A DNA stretch of 23,393 bases, taken from an uncultured beta proteobacterium (GTDB lineage Bacteria > Pseudomonadota > Gammaproteobacteria > Burkholderiales > Burkholderiaceae_C). Shown here one piece after another: positions 15,485-23,393 of this stretch. The stretch is taken from NCBI GenBank assembly GCA_903920405.1, contig CAIXMC010000069.1, forward strand, positions 1 to 23,393, written 5' to 3'. A program made the position numbers and the translations under genes. The notes under the pieces are model-generated. The model was not told the DNA's origin. It was given only the letters and a program-made list of their open reading frames with translations, and did not search any database. How positions within the stretch are numbered: the first letter of the stretch is position 1; every line of letters starts with the position of its first letter.

Positions 15485-17821
15485 ATGACGCAGATCAACA
15501 AATCACCCATGCCAACCTCCTTGCGGGTACGAATACAGCGCATTAACCTGGTGGTGCTGGTGATTGCCATTGGTTTGGTGGTGGTGGTGACCTTCACCAC
15601 CACGTCCTGGCTTCTCTTTCAAACCTACATTGAAAACGGTCAGAGTCGCCTGACCAGTCTGCAAGAAAATCTCATTGCATCCCTGTCATTCAATGACGAA
15701 AAGGTGGCCAGTGATACTTTGGCCAACCTGCACGTGCTGCCGGATGTGTTTTACGCCGAGGTCTTGACTCGGGACGGTTCATCGTTTGCCCGCTTTTTAC
15801 GCACCAACAGCGTGAAGCCTCCCCTACCTGATCTGCGCACCGATGGCCATGTCATCCATGCCAACAGCATTGTGTTTCACCGTGCCTTGCGATTGGACGG
15901 TCAGTTGCTGGGCTGGGTTGTTCAGGGCGTTAGCCTGGATTCATGGTACCGCCAATTGGGGATGGAAATACTGTTCACGGTGCTGGTAATTCCTCTTGCG
16001 CTTTGGTTTGCCATGCAATTACAGGCCAGGCTGCTTGGGAAAGTGACAGAGCCTTTGGTACAGCTTGCCCACACCATGCAACAAGTATCTGCCGGTGCTT
16101 TGAAACAACGGGCAGATGAATGTACCGACATTGAGGAGCTTGATGTTCTGGGGCACGGTTTTAATGCCATGGTGGAAGATTTAGGTGAGCGTGACCGCCG
16201 CCTGGCGGACTACACCGCAACGCTGGAAAAAGAGGTAGAAAAACGTACCGCCGAGTTTCTCCACGCCAAGGAGATTGCTGAAGAGGCCAGCCGTGCAAAA
16301 AGTGAATTTCTGGCCACCATGAGCCACGAAATTCGCACACCGATGAACGGTGTTCTTGGGATGGCTGAGCTGCTGCTGACAACACGACTGGACCTGACAC
16401 AAATGTGTTATGTGGATGCAGTCGAAAAGTCTGGCCGTCATTTGCTTCACATCATCAACGATATTCTCGATTTCTCAAAAATTGAAGCGGGTCACATTGA
16501 ACTGGAAGCCATTGCACTTGACTTGAATGAACTGGTCACGGAAACCGCAGCCATGTTCAATCAACCTGCCCGTGCGAAAGGCTTGGCGTTAAGGGTCGAT
16601 GTGCCTGGCACAGACGATTTGGCTGTGCTGGGTGACTCCTTGCGTCTGCGACAAATTCTGACCAACCTGCTTGGTAATGCCATCAAGTTCACATCGCAAG
16701 GTGAAATTCATGTGCAGTTGGCGTGCAACACGACGGACCCTCATCTGCTGTCGTTCAGCTTGACAGTGACCGACACCGGGATTGGCATCCCTGTTGAAGC
16801 ACAAGGCATTATTTTTAATTATTTCTCACAAGCTGATGGATCGACATCACGCCAATTTGGGGGCACTGGTCTGGGGTTGGCCATCGCACGAGATCTGGCG
16901 CGGTTGATGGGCGGCGATATTACAGTGGCCAGCAAGTCGGAGGTTGGCTCCACGTTTCGTGTGGCCATGAAACTGCCTCGCACCGAGTGTGCAGTCAAGC
17001 CAGTGGCAGAGCTGGTATCGCAGCATTTCAGTGGCAAAATTTTGTTGGCCGAAGACAACGAAGTGAACCAAATTATGGCCTTGGCATTGCTGCGCAGCCT
17101 TGGTCTTGAGGCTCATGCTGTGAGCAATGGTCAGGAAGCTGTGGATCTCATGCGCTCACGCCGTTTTGACTTGGTGTTGATGGACTGCCAAATGCCAGGG
17201 ATGGATGGTTACGCTGCCACCCAAGCCATTCGTGGCTTTGAAACTTCAAGCGATGCTGGGCGCACCCCCATCATTGCGCTGACCGCCAATGCCATCAACG
17301 GCGATCGTGAAAAGTGCCTGGCCGCTGGTATGGATGATTATTTGTCCAAACCCTATTCCGGCGAACAATTGGCAGCCACCTTGTCGCGCTGGTTGCGACA
17401 GCCGCACACCAGAACATTTGCAGCTTTTGATGCCAAGCCGGTGGCAGTGGCAACCGTTACGCCATCGGCATCCCCCATCAATGTTGCCATTCTCGACCAA
17501 ATGCGTGCCATTGCTCCTGCCAAAAGTCAGGCATTGATCCATCGGTTGATCGACTCTTTCCTCCACAATGCACCACCGCAATTGATGCAAATGAATCAGG
17601 CACTGGCTGATGCAGACACTTCCAAATGGCGTCAGGTTGCCCACATGCTGAAATCGAGTTCACTCACGATGGGTGCCGAACGATTGGGTGGCTTGTTTTG
17701 CAAGATGGAGAGACTGGACATCGGCGTTGATGCACAGGCTTGTCAATCACTTGTCTACGACGCTTACCTCGAATTTGATGGCGTTCGTGCCGCACTCATT
17801 ACCATTCAAGAGTCCACATGA
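15485..17821 (+). CDS. Hybrid sensor histidine kinase with CHASE8-like sensor, HAMP, REC and HPt
   Basis: A 778-residue inner-membrane kinase. Domain order: TM1 (about 21-46), periplasmic domain (about 47-155) resembling CHASE8 ([20 protein letters not shown] and the following [20 protein letters not shown]), TM2 (about 160-180), HAMP (181-235), coiled coil (238-272), HisKA with H281 in [19 protein letters not shown] ATPase (N box around N394-N398, G1 DTGIG 430-434, G2 GGTGLGL 459-465), receiver domain with D567 in [11 protein letters not shown] and K622, and an HPt domain with H720 in AHMLKSSS. All phosphorelay residues are present, so the route H281-D567-H720 to a separate regulator is complete. 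CHASE8 is the sensor type of YfiN/TpbB, which is bound by YfiR; a YfiR gene lies at the end of this operon. The next gene overlaps by ATGA. The CHASE8 assignment is from pattern memory. Confidence 0.9.
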   Translation: MTQINKSPMPTSLRVRIQRINLVVLVIAIGLVVVVTFTTTSWLLFQTYIENGQSRLTSLQENLIASLSFNDEKVASDTLANLHVLPDVFYAEVLTRDGSSFARFLRTNSVKPPLPDLRTDGHVIHANSIVFHRALRLDGQLLGWVVQGVSLDSWYRQLGMEILFTVLVIPLALWFAMQLQARLLGKVTEPLVQLAHTMQQVSAGALKQRADECTDIEELDVLGHGFNAMVEDLGERDRRLADYTATLEKEVEKRTAEFLHAKEIAEEASRAKSEFLATMSHEIRTPMNGVLGMAELLLTTRLDLTQMCYVDAVEKSGRHLLHIINDILDFSKIEAGHIELEAIALDLNELVTETAAMFNQPARAKGLALRVDVPGTDDLAVLGDSLRLRQILTNLLGNAIKFTSQGEIHVQLACNTTDPHLLSFSLTVTDTGIGIPVEAQGIIFNYFSQADGSTSRQFGGTGLGLAIARDLARLMGGDITVASKSEVGSTFRVAMKLPRTECAVKPVAELVSQHFSGKILLAEDNEVNQIMALALLRSLGLEAHAVSNGQEAVDLMRSRRFDLVLMDCQMPGMDGYAATQAIRGFETSSDAGRTPIIALTANAINGDREKCLAAGMDDYLSKPYSGEQLAATLSRWLRQPHTRTFAAFDAKPVAVATVTPSASPINVAILDQMRAIAPAKSQALIHRLIDSFLHNAPPQLMQMNQALADADTSKWRQVAHMLKSSSLTMGAERLGGLFCKMERLDIGVDAQACQSLVYDAYLEFDGVRAALITIQEST

Positions 17822-19599
17822 AAACTGTTCACACTCCAACGCGCATTTTGGTGGCCGATGATGACTGCACCCTGAATTTGATCATGCAGGCAGCTCTGCA
17901 AGCCTATGGCTACGAGGTCACCGTGGTAGAAGACGGCGTGGCAGCTCTGGCTGCATTTCATGCCCACCCTACCGACATCGTGCTGCTGGACGTGGAAATG
18001 CCAGGCCTGACCGGCTATGAAGTCTGTGAAAAAATTCGACGTGTGGACAGTGATGTCCCCGTGGTGTTGATCACTGGTTATGACGATGAAGCCTCCATTG
18101 ATCGCGCTTACGAATCGGGAGCGACTGACTTCATTGTTAAACCTGTGAATTGGACGCTGATTCGCCATCGCTTACGCTACATCCTGCGGGCTTTTCGTGA
18201 TGCAGCACAGCGACGTGAAGCCGAAATGAAGGTGCGGCGGCTGGCTTATTTTGATGCGCTGACGGGTCTGCCCAACCGCCAGTCTTTTGCAGAGCATCTG
18301 ACGCTTGAGCTATCACGAAAAAAAGGAAACACCACCAGCGTGCAGCGTATGGCCGTTCTTTTTCTGGATTTGGACAGTTTCAAAAATATCAATGATTCGC
18401 TCGGTCACAGTGTTGGTGATCTGGTATTGCAATGGACATCTGACCGCTTGCGATCGGGCTTGCGCCCCTCCGATACGCTCAGCCGTCCGAGCCACCAGAC
18501 CAGAGAAGACGTTCAGACCCTGCCTTTGGCTCGCTTGGGCGGCGATGAATTTACCATTTTGTTGCCCTCCATCGAAGAACCCGAAGATGCCTTGGTGGCG
18601 GCACACCGGGTTCGCGAATTGATGGGTCGTCCATTTGTTGTGGAAGGTCAGGCATTGTTCGTGACCACCAGCATTGGTGTTGCCATCTATCCTGACGATG
18701 CATCGGACGCAGATGCCTTGCTCATGCATGCCGAAACCGCCATGTATTCAGCCAAAGACAATGGGAAAAACACTTGCCAGTATTACAGTGCATCGCTAAC
18801 AAAGCGTGCCGTTGCACGCGTGGCGATGGAGTCGGCACTTCGGATGGCGCTGGAACGTGATGAGTTTTTTCTCGTTTACCAACCACAAATCGATGTCGTG
18901 CATGGCACCATCCAGTCTGTCGAGGCCCTGATTCGTTGGCAACATCCCGACAAAGGGCTGATTTCACCTCTTGACTTTATTCCACTGGCAGAAGAACTGG
19001 GACTGATTTTGCCCATAGGTGACTGGGTACTCAAGACAGCCTGCACAGATGCCATGCGCTGGTGTGCATTGGGATTAAATCCGATACGAATGGCGGTTAA
19101 CCTGTCCGCCATTCAGTTTCGCAACCACCATCTGCAAGACGACATTCTTGCCATTCTGGCGCAAACCGGGATGCCTGCCTCTCAGTTGGAACTGGAAATT
19201 ACGGAAAGCATTTTGATGGAAGATGCCACCAATGCGCTGGCCCTCATGCACTCGTTGCGCGACCATGGCATGCACATTGCACTGGACGATTTTGGCACCG
19301 GGTATTCGTCTTTGCAGTACATCAAGCAATTACCGCTGTCCAAACTCAAAATTGACCGCGCTTTTGTGCTCGACCTGCCTGCATCAAAAGCCGACGAAGC
19401 CATTATTCGTGCGGTGGTTGCAATGGCCAAAACGCTGGGAATACGTGTGATTGCCGAGGGAGTAGAAACCAGCGAACAACACTTGGCACTTGCACACATG
19501 GGCTGCGATAGCATCCAAGGCTATTTTTTCAGCAGACCACTGTCTTTTGAAAAAATGGCAGACTTTTTAACTCAACCCACTTGTGGAGTGACACCATGA
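17818..19599 (+). CDS. Response regulator with GGDEF and EAL domains (c-di-GMP turnover)
   Basis: A 593-residue cytoplasmic regulator: receiver domain with D14-D16 acidic pocket, phospho-acceptor D58 (LLDVEMPG) and K108; GGDEF domain (about 140-325) with an intact GGDEF at 241-245; EAL domain (about 335-585) with E369 (EAL), N428, E460/E463, [10 protein letters not shown] from D490, K511 (KID), E547 and Q567 all present. Both the cyclase and the phosphodiesterase look catalytically complete. The RxxD inhibitory site expected just before GGDEF is absent (VQTL there), and an insert of about 16 residues ([20 protein letters not shown] region) precedes it. It overlaps the kinase gene by ATGA and is its obvious phospho-acceptor partner. 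Net effect on c-di-GMP cannot be read from the sequence. Confidence 0.94.
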   Translation: MKTVHTPTRILVADDDCTLNLIMQAALQAYGYEVTVVEDGVAALAAFHAHPTDIVLLDVEMPGLTGYEVCEKIRRVDSDVPVVLITGYDDEASIDRAYESGATDFIVKPVNWTLIRHRLRYILRAFRDAAQRREAEMKVRRLAYFDALTGLPNRQSFAEHLTLELSRKKGNTTSVQRMAVLFLDLDSFKNINDSLGHSVGDLVLQWTSDRLRSGLRPSDTLSRPSHQTREDVQTLPLARLGGDEFTILLPSIEEPEDALVAAHRVRELMGRPFVVEGQALFVTTSIGVAIYPDDASDADALLMHAETAMYSAKDNGKNTCQYYSASLTKRAVARVAMESALRMALERDEFFLVYQPQIDVVHGTIQSVEALIRWQHPDKGLISPLDFIPLAEELGLILPIGDWVLKTACTDAMRWCALGLNPIRMAVNLSAIQFRNHHLQDDILAILAQTGMPASQLELEITESILMEDATNALALMHSLRDHGMHIALDDFGTGYSSLQYIKQLPLSKLKIDRAFVLDLPASKADEAIIRAVVAMAKTLGIRVIAEGVETSEQHLALAHMGCDSIQGYFFSRPLSFEKMADFLTQPTCGVTP

Positions 19600-21621
19600 A
19601 ACGCATTTCAACCCCACTTTTGCTCGCTGTTTCGCTAACGGTTTTTGCCCAAGACAAGCCACCTGGGTTAAATGATTTTTCACTTGAAGACTTGATGCAG
19701 ATGGACGTCACGACGGTCTCGAAAAAGCCGCAAAAGCTGGCCAACGTGGCGGCGGCTGTCTATGTCATCAGTGCTGAAGATATTCGTATGTCAGGTGCCA
19801 ACTCGCTGCCTGAAGTGTTGCGCATGGCACCCGGTGTGGATGCCACGCGCATTTCCGGCAACCGTTGGGCGGTTTCCATCCGTGGATTTGCCACCCGCTT
19901 GTCGAATAAGTTATTGGTATTGGTCGATGGTCGTAATGCCTACAGTCCTGCGTTTTCGGGTGTCTTCTGGGATTTTTTCAGTTTCCCATGGAAGACATTG
20001 AACGCATCGAGGTCATTCGGGGACCCGCTGCGGCCGTTTGGGGATCCAACGGGGTCAACGGGGTCATTAGTATCATTACCAAGTCTGCTGCTGCAACGCA
20101 AGGCGGGCAAGCTGTGATCGGTGGTGGTAATGTAGAGGGTGCTTATGGTCGCGTGCGCTGGGGGGGCAAAACGTCGATGGTAGTGTGCTCTACCGTGTGT
20201 ATGGCGCCAAACAAAACGCCAACAGCCAAAACGCTCTTGGCGGTGGTGATGGCGTGGATACCTACAGTTTGGAAGCAGCAGGCTTTCGCATGGACGGCTA
20301 CCTGACAGGTGGCGCTCGCTGGGATGTCTCGGGTGATTTTCAAACCATGCATGCCAATTTGGGAATCTCTTTGACCCTGCCTGATACCGTGACTGACAAT
20401 TACGGACGCGAAAACAACAGCGGTCAGGCGCTGCGTGGTCGTTATATTCAGCCCTTGTCCCATGGTGGGGACTTGCAAATCCAGGCGGCTTTTGCGCATA
20501 CCGAACTTGACATGGGCGTACTTCTAGTCGACTTGCGCAACACGTTCGATATTGATGCACAACACCACTTCAAGTTGGGAGAACGCCACGATATCGTATG
20601 GGGAGGGGGTTATCGTTTGACGACCGACAGCATGCCTACCACTCCGCTGTTTTCAATACGTGAATCATCGCGCCGAACCGGCAGTTACGGCGTATTTGGT
20701 CAGGACGAAATGACCTTGACCGACGACTGGCGCTTGACGCTGGGTCTGCGCATGGATCACAACGAATTCACTGGATGGGAAGCGCAGCCTGATGCCCGTC
20801 TGTCATGGCATCTCGCCCCCAATCACACCTTGTGGGGTGCGCTCTCCAAAGCGTCGCGATCGCCATCACGTGGCGAACAGGGATCCACGATCAGTTTTAT
20901 CGGGGACAGTACCACGCTGGCACCTGGCCTGACCGTGCCCAATGTACTTCGTTACGTCAGCGAAGGCATTCCCAGCGAACAGCTCAAGGCCACTCAGATG
21001 GGTCTTCGGTCACAGTGGGCACCAGTCCTGTCAACCGACATGGTGTTGTTCTCGCACAAGTATGACCATCTCAGTTCCTTCAATATCAATGATATACAAC
21101 CTGTTCCCCACATGGTTGGTCCCTATCTTGACTATCTGGATATTTATATTCCGTATGCGCATCAGGGTGAACTCACACTCAATGGCGCCGAAATGGCCGT
21201 GGATTGGCGTCCGTCAAAGGACTGGAATTTGCGTTTTTCTCAGACGTGGCAGGATGTCGTCTCAACAGGGTTGTTGTTGCTGGTGGATGGTAGCGGCAGC
21301 ATTCCGCATCAAATCACATCGTTGCACGCTTCATGGATGCCAACATCTGCCATGGACATCAACTTCTGGCTACGACGCACCGGTGGGCGACCTGGCACCG
21401 AACCTGACAGACCAACGGATGCCCGCCATGCCTTCTACGGCATCGATCTCAGCGCCACCTGGAGGCCACAAAAAAATCTGGAGCTTTCACTCATCGGTCA
21501 AAACCTGAACGATGGTGTCTGCGGTGCTTATGCCAATGTAGCCGGCGCAGATATGTTTCCCGGACTGCTGCCCACCTGTATGCCACGAAGCCTAAGCGGC
21601 CAACTACGTCTGAATTTTTAA
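19596..21621 (+). pseudogene. TonB-dependent outer-membrane receptor, two frameshifts
   Basis: The start ATG (19596) overlaps the previous stop as ATGA and has GGAG upstream. A signal peptide (cleavage predicted after VFA, residue 18) is followed by SLEDLMQMDVTTVSKKPQ, the plug domain (VYVISAEDIRMSGANSLPEV, SIRGFATRLSNKLLVLVDGR, then MEDIERIEVIRGPAAAVWGS with NGVNGVISIITK) and a beta-barrel ending in aromatic F (SGQLRLNF). The reading passes through three frames. Frame changes fall near 19985-19987 (CCC; one more C restores FSFPMEDIER) and at 20160-20166 (seven G; one more gives RWGGQNVDGSVLYRVYGAK). With both bases restored the gene is 676 codons including stop, a normal length. This may be sequencing error at homopolymers, true decay or phase variation. 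Ligand unknown. Confidence 0.85.
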
Positions 21622-21622
21622 G

Positions 21623-21638
21623 GACGCAACTTTGCGTC
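21623..21638 (+). promoter_or_regulatory. Small hairpin over the YfiR-gene start codon
   Basis: GACGCAA-CT-TTGCGTC is a perfect 7-bp inverted repeat that includes the TTG start codon (21632-21634) and abuts the AAGGA ribosome site. The 2-base loop makes it tight as RNA. It could lower initiation unless ribosomes finishing the receptor gene open it. Function is inferred only. Confidence 0.3.
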
Positions 21639-22168
21639 GGTATATCCATCTGTTCGTCCTGTTCGTCCTGTCCGTCGCTTTGGTCACATGGTGCATAAGA
21701 GACGTGCAAGCACAAGACGCGCCCACAGTACGTTTGGGTTTTGTGTTGAACTTTGCCCGCTACGTCGAATGGCCAGAAGCCACACTTAAACCAGGTGAGC
21801 CTGTGCATATCTGCCTGGCACCAGGTGATGCTGCCATGATTGAGAAACTTGGCGAATTGGCCAAACAAACGGTTCAGAACAGGCAGGTTAAGGTCAAGTC
21901 ATTAATGCGACCTTCTGACATTGACAACTGCAAGATACTCTATCTGCCAGCGGAACTGCCCACTCCCTTGGCAGCCTGGCTGACAGCAGCTTCAAAAACA
22001 AGAGCGCTGACGGTGAGCGATTTGCCCGATTTTGCAGACCAGGGCGGCATGATCGGCCTGGTATCGGTCAATGGCCGCTACCGCTTTGACATAAACCTAG
22101 GCAACGCACGCCAAGCCAATTTGCGCATCAGCGCCTATTTGTTCAAGCTGGCAAGAACCGTCAAATAA
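21632..22168 (+). CDS. YfiR-family periplasmic protein
   Basis: A 178-residue protein with a signal peptide (hydrophobic 6-20, cleavage predicted after VQA at 27) and the YfiR/DUF4154 pattern: LGFVLNFARYVEWPE, PVHICLAPGD, CKILYLPAEL, LTVSDLPDFADQGGMIGLV and GRYRFDINLGNARQANLRIS. In P. aeruginosa YfiR binds the periplasmic domain of the cyclase YfiN and keeps it off; redox change releases it. Two cysteines, C61 and C100, are 39 residues apart, the same spacing as the disulfide C71-C110 I recall for P. aeruginosa YfiR; the second disulfide is missing. Start is TTG (21632) with AAGGA upstream, the only good start before the signal peptide; a small palindrome covers it. The gene lies 10 bp after the TonB receptor, in the operon with the CHASE8 kinase, its likely partner. 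The stop codon lies in a MITE terminus. Confidence 0.9.
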   Translation: MRRYIHLFVLFVLSVALVTWCIRDVQAQDAPTVRLGFVLNFARYVEWPEATLKPGEPVHICLAPGDAAMIEKLGELAKQTVQNRQVKVKSLMRPSDIDNCKILYLPAELPTPLAAWLTAASKTRALTVSDLPDFADQGGMIGLVSVNGRYRFDINLGNARQANLRISAYLFKLARTVK

Positions 22169-22273
22169 GGATAGGGTCAACAATCAGTTCCGCATTTGGC
22201 CGTCAGAGTTAACGACGCAGTGCGCCCAAATCTGACGAGCCCAATGCGGAACTTGTTATTGACCCTATCCTTA
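22166..22273. mobile_element. MITE-like copy D, internally deleted
   Basis: It starts TAAGGATAGGGTCAACAATC and ends TTATTGACCCTATCCTTA. Compared with copy E it lacks the central part: the left flank GTCAGAGTTAA joins directly to CGACGCAGTGCGCCC, and TAA occurs at both sides of the missing segment in the full copies. The first three bases are the stop codon of the YfiR gene. Lying between convergent genes, it can form a long hairpin and may terminate transcription from both sides. Confidence 0.8.
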
Positions 22274-22345
22274 GCCGTTTCCAGTCATTCTGGTGAAATT
22301 GAGTCTGAATAACTGAACCCGTGCCCATCGTACAAGTTGGATTTT

Positions 22346-23224
22346 TTACCAGGCATGCATGGCGTTGTCAGGAAATATGCGGTTTTTTACAGCATAAACA
22401 TAGGCTTGTAGGGCTTGCGAGATACTTGACGAATCGTCCATAAAGTTGTGTACAAACTTGGGCGTTTTGCCAAGGTTCAATCCCAGCATGTCATGCAGCA
22501 CCAGCACCTGGCCAGCCGTGCCATGGCCTGCGCCAATGCCAATGGTGGGGCAATGGGTGAGTTCTGTGGTGATATCAGCAGACAGCGCTGCGGGCACCAT
22601 TTCAAGTACCAACAACGATGATCCGGCATCTTGCAGTGCCTTGGCATATTGCCTGAGGGTGGCTGCACTCTCAGGAGTTATGCCTTGTACGCGGTATCCC
22701 CCCAGCGCATGAACAGTTTGTGGGGTAAGCCCCAAGTGCGCGCACACTGGAATGCCGCGTTGCACCAAAAAATGAACTGTCTCGGTCGTCCAGCCTCCAC
22801 CTTCCAACTTGACCATGTGGGCACCTGCTTGCATCAATACCACGGCACTGCGAAGCGCCTGCTCTTTGGACTCGTGGTAAGTACCAAAAGGTAAATCGCC
22901 AATGATCCAGGCCGTGCCTTGCACCCTGCGCAAACCGCGTGTGACGCTCTCAACGTGGTAACGCATGGTATCCAGCGACACCCCCACGGTATCGAGAAAA
23001 CCTTGACAGACCATGCCCACGGAATCGCCCACCAAAATGCACTCTACCCCCGCTTTGTCTGCGGCCGCTGCAAATGTGGCATCGTAGGCGGTCAGCATGG
23101 TAATTTTTTCGCCACGAGCGTGCATATCCATCAGGATCGGCAAGCTCACATGCCCGCGCTTGGCAGGATTGTTGGCAGAAAGCAAAGCACCATAAGGTGA
23201 ATTTTGGAGTGGGGTCTGATTCAT
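22346..23224 (-). CDS. panB: 3-methyl-2-oxobutanoate hydroxymethyltransferase
   Basis: Transfers a hydroxymethyl group from 5,10-methylene-THF to alpha-ketoisovalerate to make ketopantoate, the first step to pantothenate and CoA. The 292-residue TIM barrel shows [13 protein letters not shown] (D48), [12 protein letters not shown] (metal ligand D67), [11 protein letters not shown] (D110), HMVKLEGG (E141), [21 protein letters not shown] and [21 protein letters not shown]. It is about 28 residues longer than E. coli PanB, mainly by an N-terminal extension with little conservation. The chosen ATG has a clear AAGGA 7 bp upstream, and that AAGGA is part of the terminus of the adjacent MITE-like element. 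No panC follows within the window. Confidence 0.96.
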   Translation of the reverse strand: MNQTPLQNSPYGALLSANNPAKRGHVSLPILMDMHARGEKITMLTAYDATFAAAADKAGVECILVGDSVGMVCQGFLDTVGVSLDTMRYHVESVTRGLRRVQGTAWIIGDLPFGTYHESKEQALRSAVVLMQAGAHMVKLEGGGWTTETVHFLVQRGIPVCAHLGLTPQTVHALGGYRVQGITPESAATLRQYAKALQDAGSSLLVLEMVPAALSADITTELTHCPTIGIGAGHGTAGQVLVLHDMLGLNLGKTPKFVHNFMDDSSSISQALQAYVYAVKNRIFPDNAMHAW

Positions 23225-23230
23225 ACAAGA

Positions 23231-23236
23231 TTCCTT
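23231..23236 (-). promoter_or_regulatory. panB ribosome binding site at the MITE edge
   Basis: On the minus strand CCTAAGGAATCTTGTATG places AAGGA 7 bases before the panB ATG. CCTAAGG is the reverse complement of the first bases of MITE-like copy E, so the mobile element edge and the ribosome site coincide. Confidence 0.6.
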
Positions 23237-23393
23237 AGGATGTGGTCAGTAATAAGTTCCCCATTTGGCCGTCAGAGTTAAAGATGCAATGCTAGGCGCA
23301 AATCGCGCGGTGTGGCCATGCCACATAAGCGATTTGTAACGACGCAGTGCGCCCAAATCTGACGAGCCAAATGGGGAACTTATTACTGACCAC
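23234..23393. mobile_element. MITE-like full copy E (cut by the window edge)
   Basis: It starts CTTAGGATGTGGTCAGTAAT and runs to ACTTATTACTGACCAC at the window end; the last bases of its right terminal repeat are outside. The interior holds the palindrome AAATCGCGCGGTGTGGC / GCCACATAAGCGATTT and the blocks shared with copies A, C and D. It lies directly upstream of panB, between that gene and whatever promoter drives it, unless the element itself carries one. Confidence 0.85.

Noticed and set aside
20185..21621. Barrel part of the TonB receptor as an independent gene starting at 20185
   Set aside because: Upstream sequence in another frame continues the same receptor (plug domain), and no ribosome site or signal peptide precedes 20185; it is the third frame of one broken gene.
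22275..22345. Rho-independent terminator of panB in the convergent gap
   Set aside because: The bases after the panB stop are A-rich on the coding strand with no stem-T-run; the MITE-like copy D is the only strong hairpin there.

Overview
The window looks like a chromosomal segment of a betaproteobacterium, most likely Burkholderiales and probably Comamonadaceae (Rhodoferax/Polaromonas-like). This rests on gene content and order (DUF2065-hisZ-purA-phosphoribosyltransferase, pilT-pilU divergent from yggS, SIS-BON pair, ntrB-ntrC) and on a dispersed repeat of the type GATAGCT...GGCTAGAGGCC that I associate with that family. The assignment is inference; no rRNA or tRNA is present to anchor it.

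Layout. 1-262 is non-coding with a REP-like hairpin and several stem-loops. 263-991 (-) is serB. 992-1504 carries no gene but three palindromic elements. 1505-3077 (+) is a two-gene restriction-modification system (beta-class DNA methyltransferase plus a PD-(D/E)xK-like endonuclease), closed on the right by another palindrome. 3247-7861 (-) is a housekeeping run: DUF2065 membrane protein, hisZ, purA, purine phosphoribosyltransferase, cystathionine beta-lyase. 7907-8473 (-) is a SEC-C zinc-motif protein. 8524-11122 (-) is ntrB-ntrC. 11261-12507 (+) is a SIS isomerase/DiaA-like protein and a two-BON-domain lipoprotein overlapping by ATGA. 12500-14705 (-) is pilT-pilU. 14741-22168 (+) is yggS followed by a signalling operon. 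22346-23224 (-) is panB.

The most interesting functional unit is 15485-22168: a hybrid histidine kinase whose extracytoplasmic part resembles the CHASE8 sensor of YfiN/TpbB, a response regulator with GGDEF and EAL domains, a TonB-dependent outer-membrane receptor, and a YfiR-family periplasmic protein. In the classical Yfi system, YfiR represses a CHASE8 diguanylate cyclase directly. Here the CHASE8-like sensor sits on a phosphorelay kinase (H281-D567-H720) and the c-di-GMP enzyme is a separate, translationally coupled response regulator, suggesting that an outer-membrane/periplasmic signal is passed through a phosphorelay to c-di-GMP. The TonB receptor is read in three frames and needs two one-base corrections, both at homopolymer runs.

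The second theme is repeats. A MITE-like palindromic family (about 165 bp, terminal motif TTAGGATATGGTCAACAATA) occurs five times in different states of decay: full copies beside serB and panB, an internally deleted copy after the YfiR gene, a tiny hairpin upstream of the methyltransferase, and a half copy that encodes the last residues of YggS. One copy supplies the likely Shine-Dalgarno sequence of panB. A second repeat family has four copies, two inside coding sequences (hisZ, yggS) and one covering the annotated start codon of serB.
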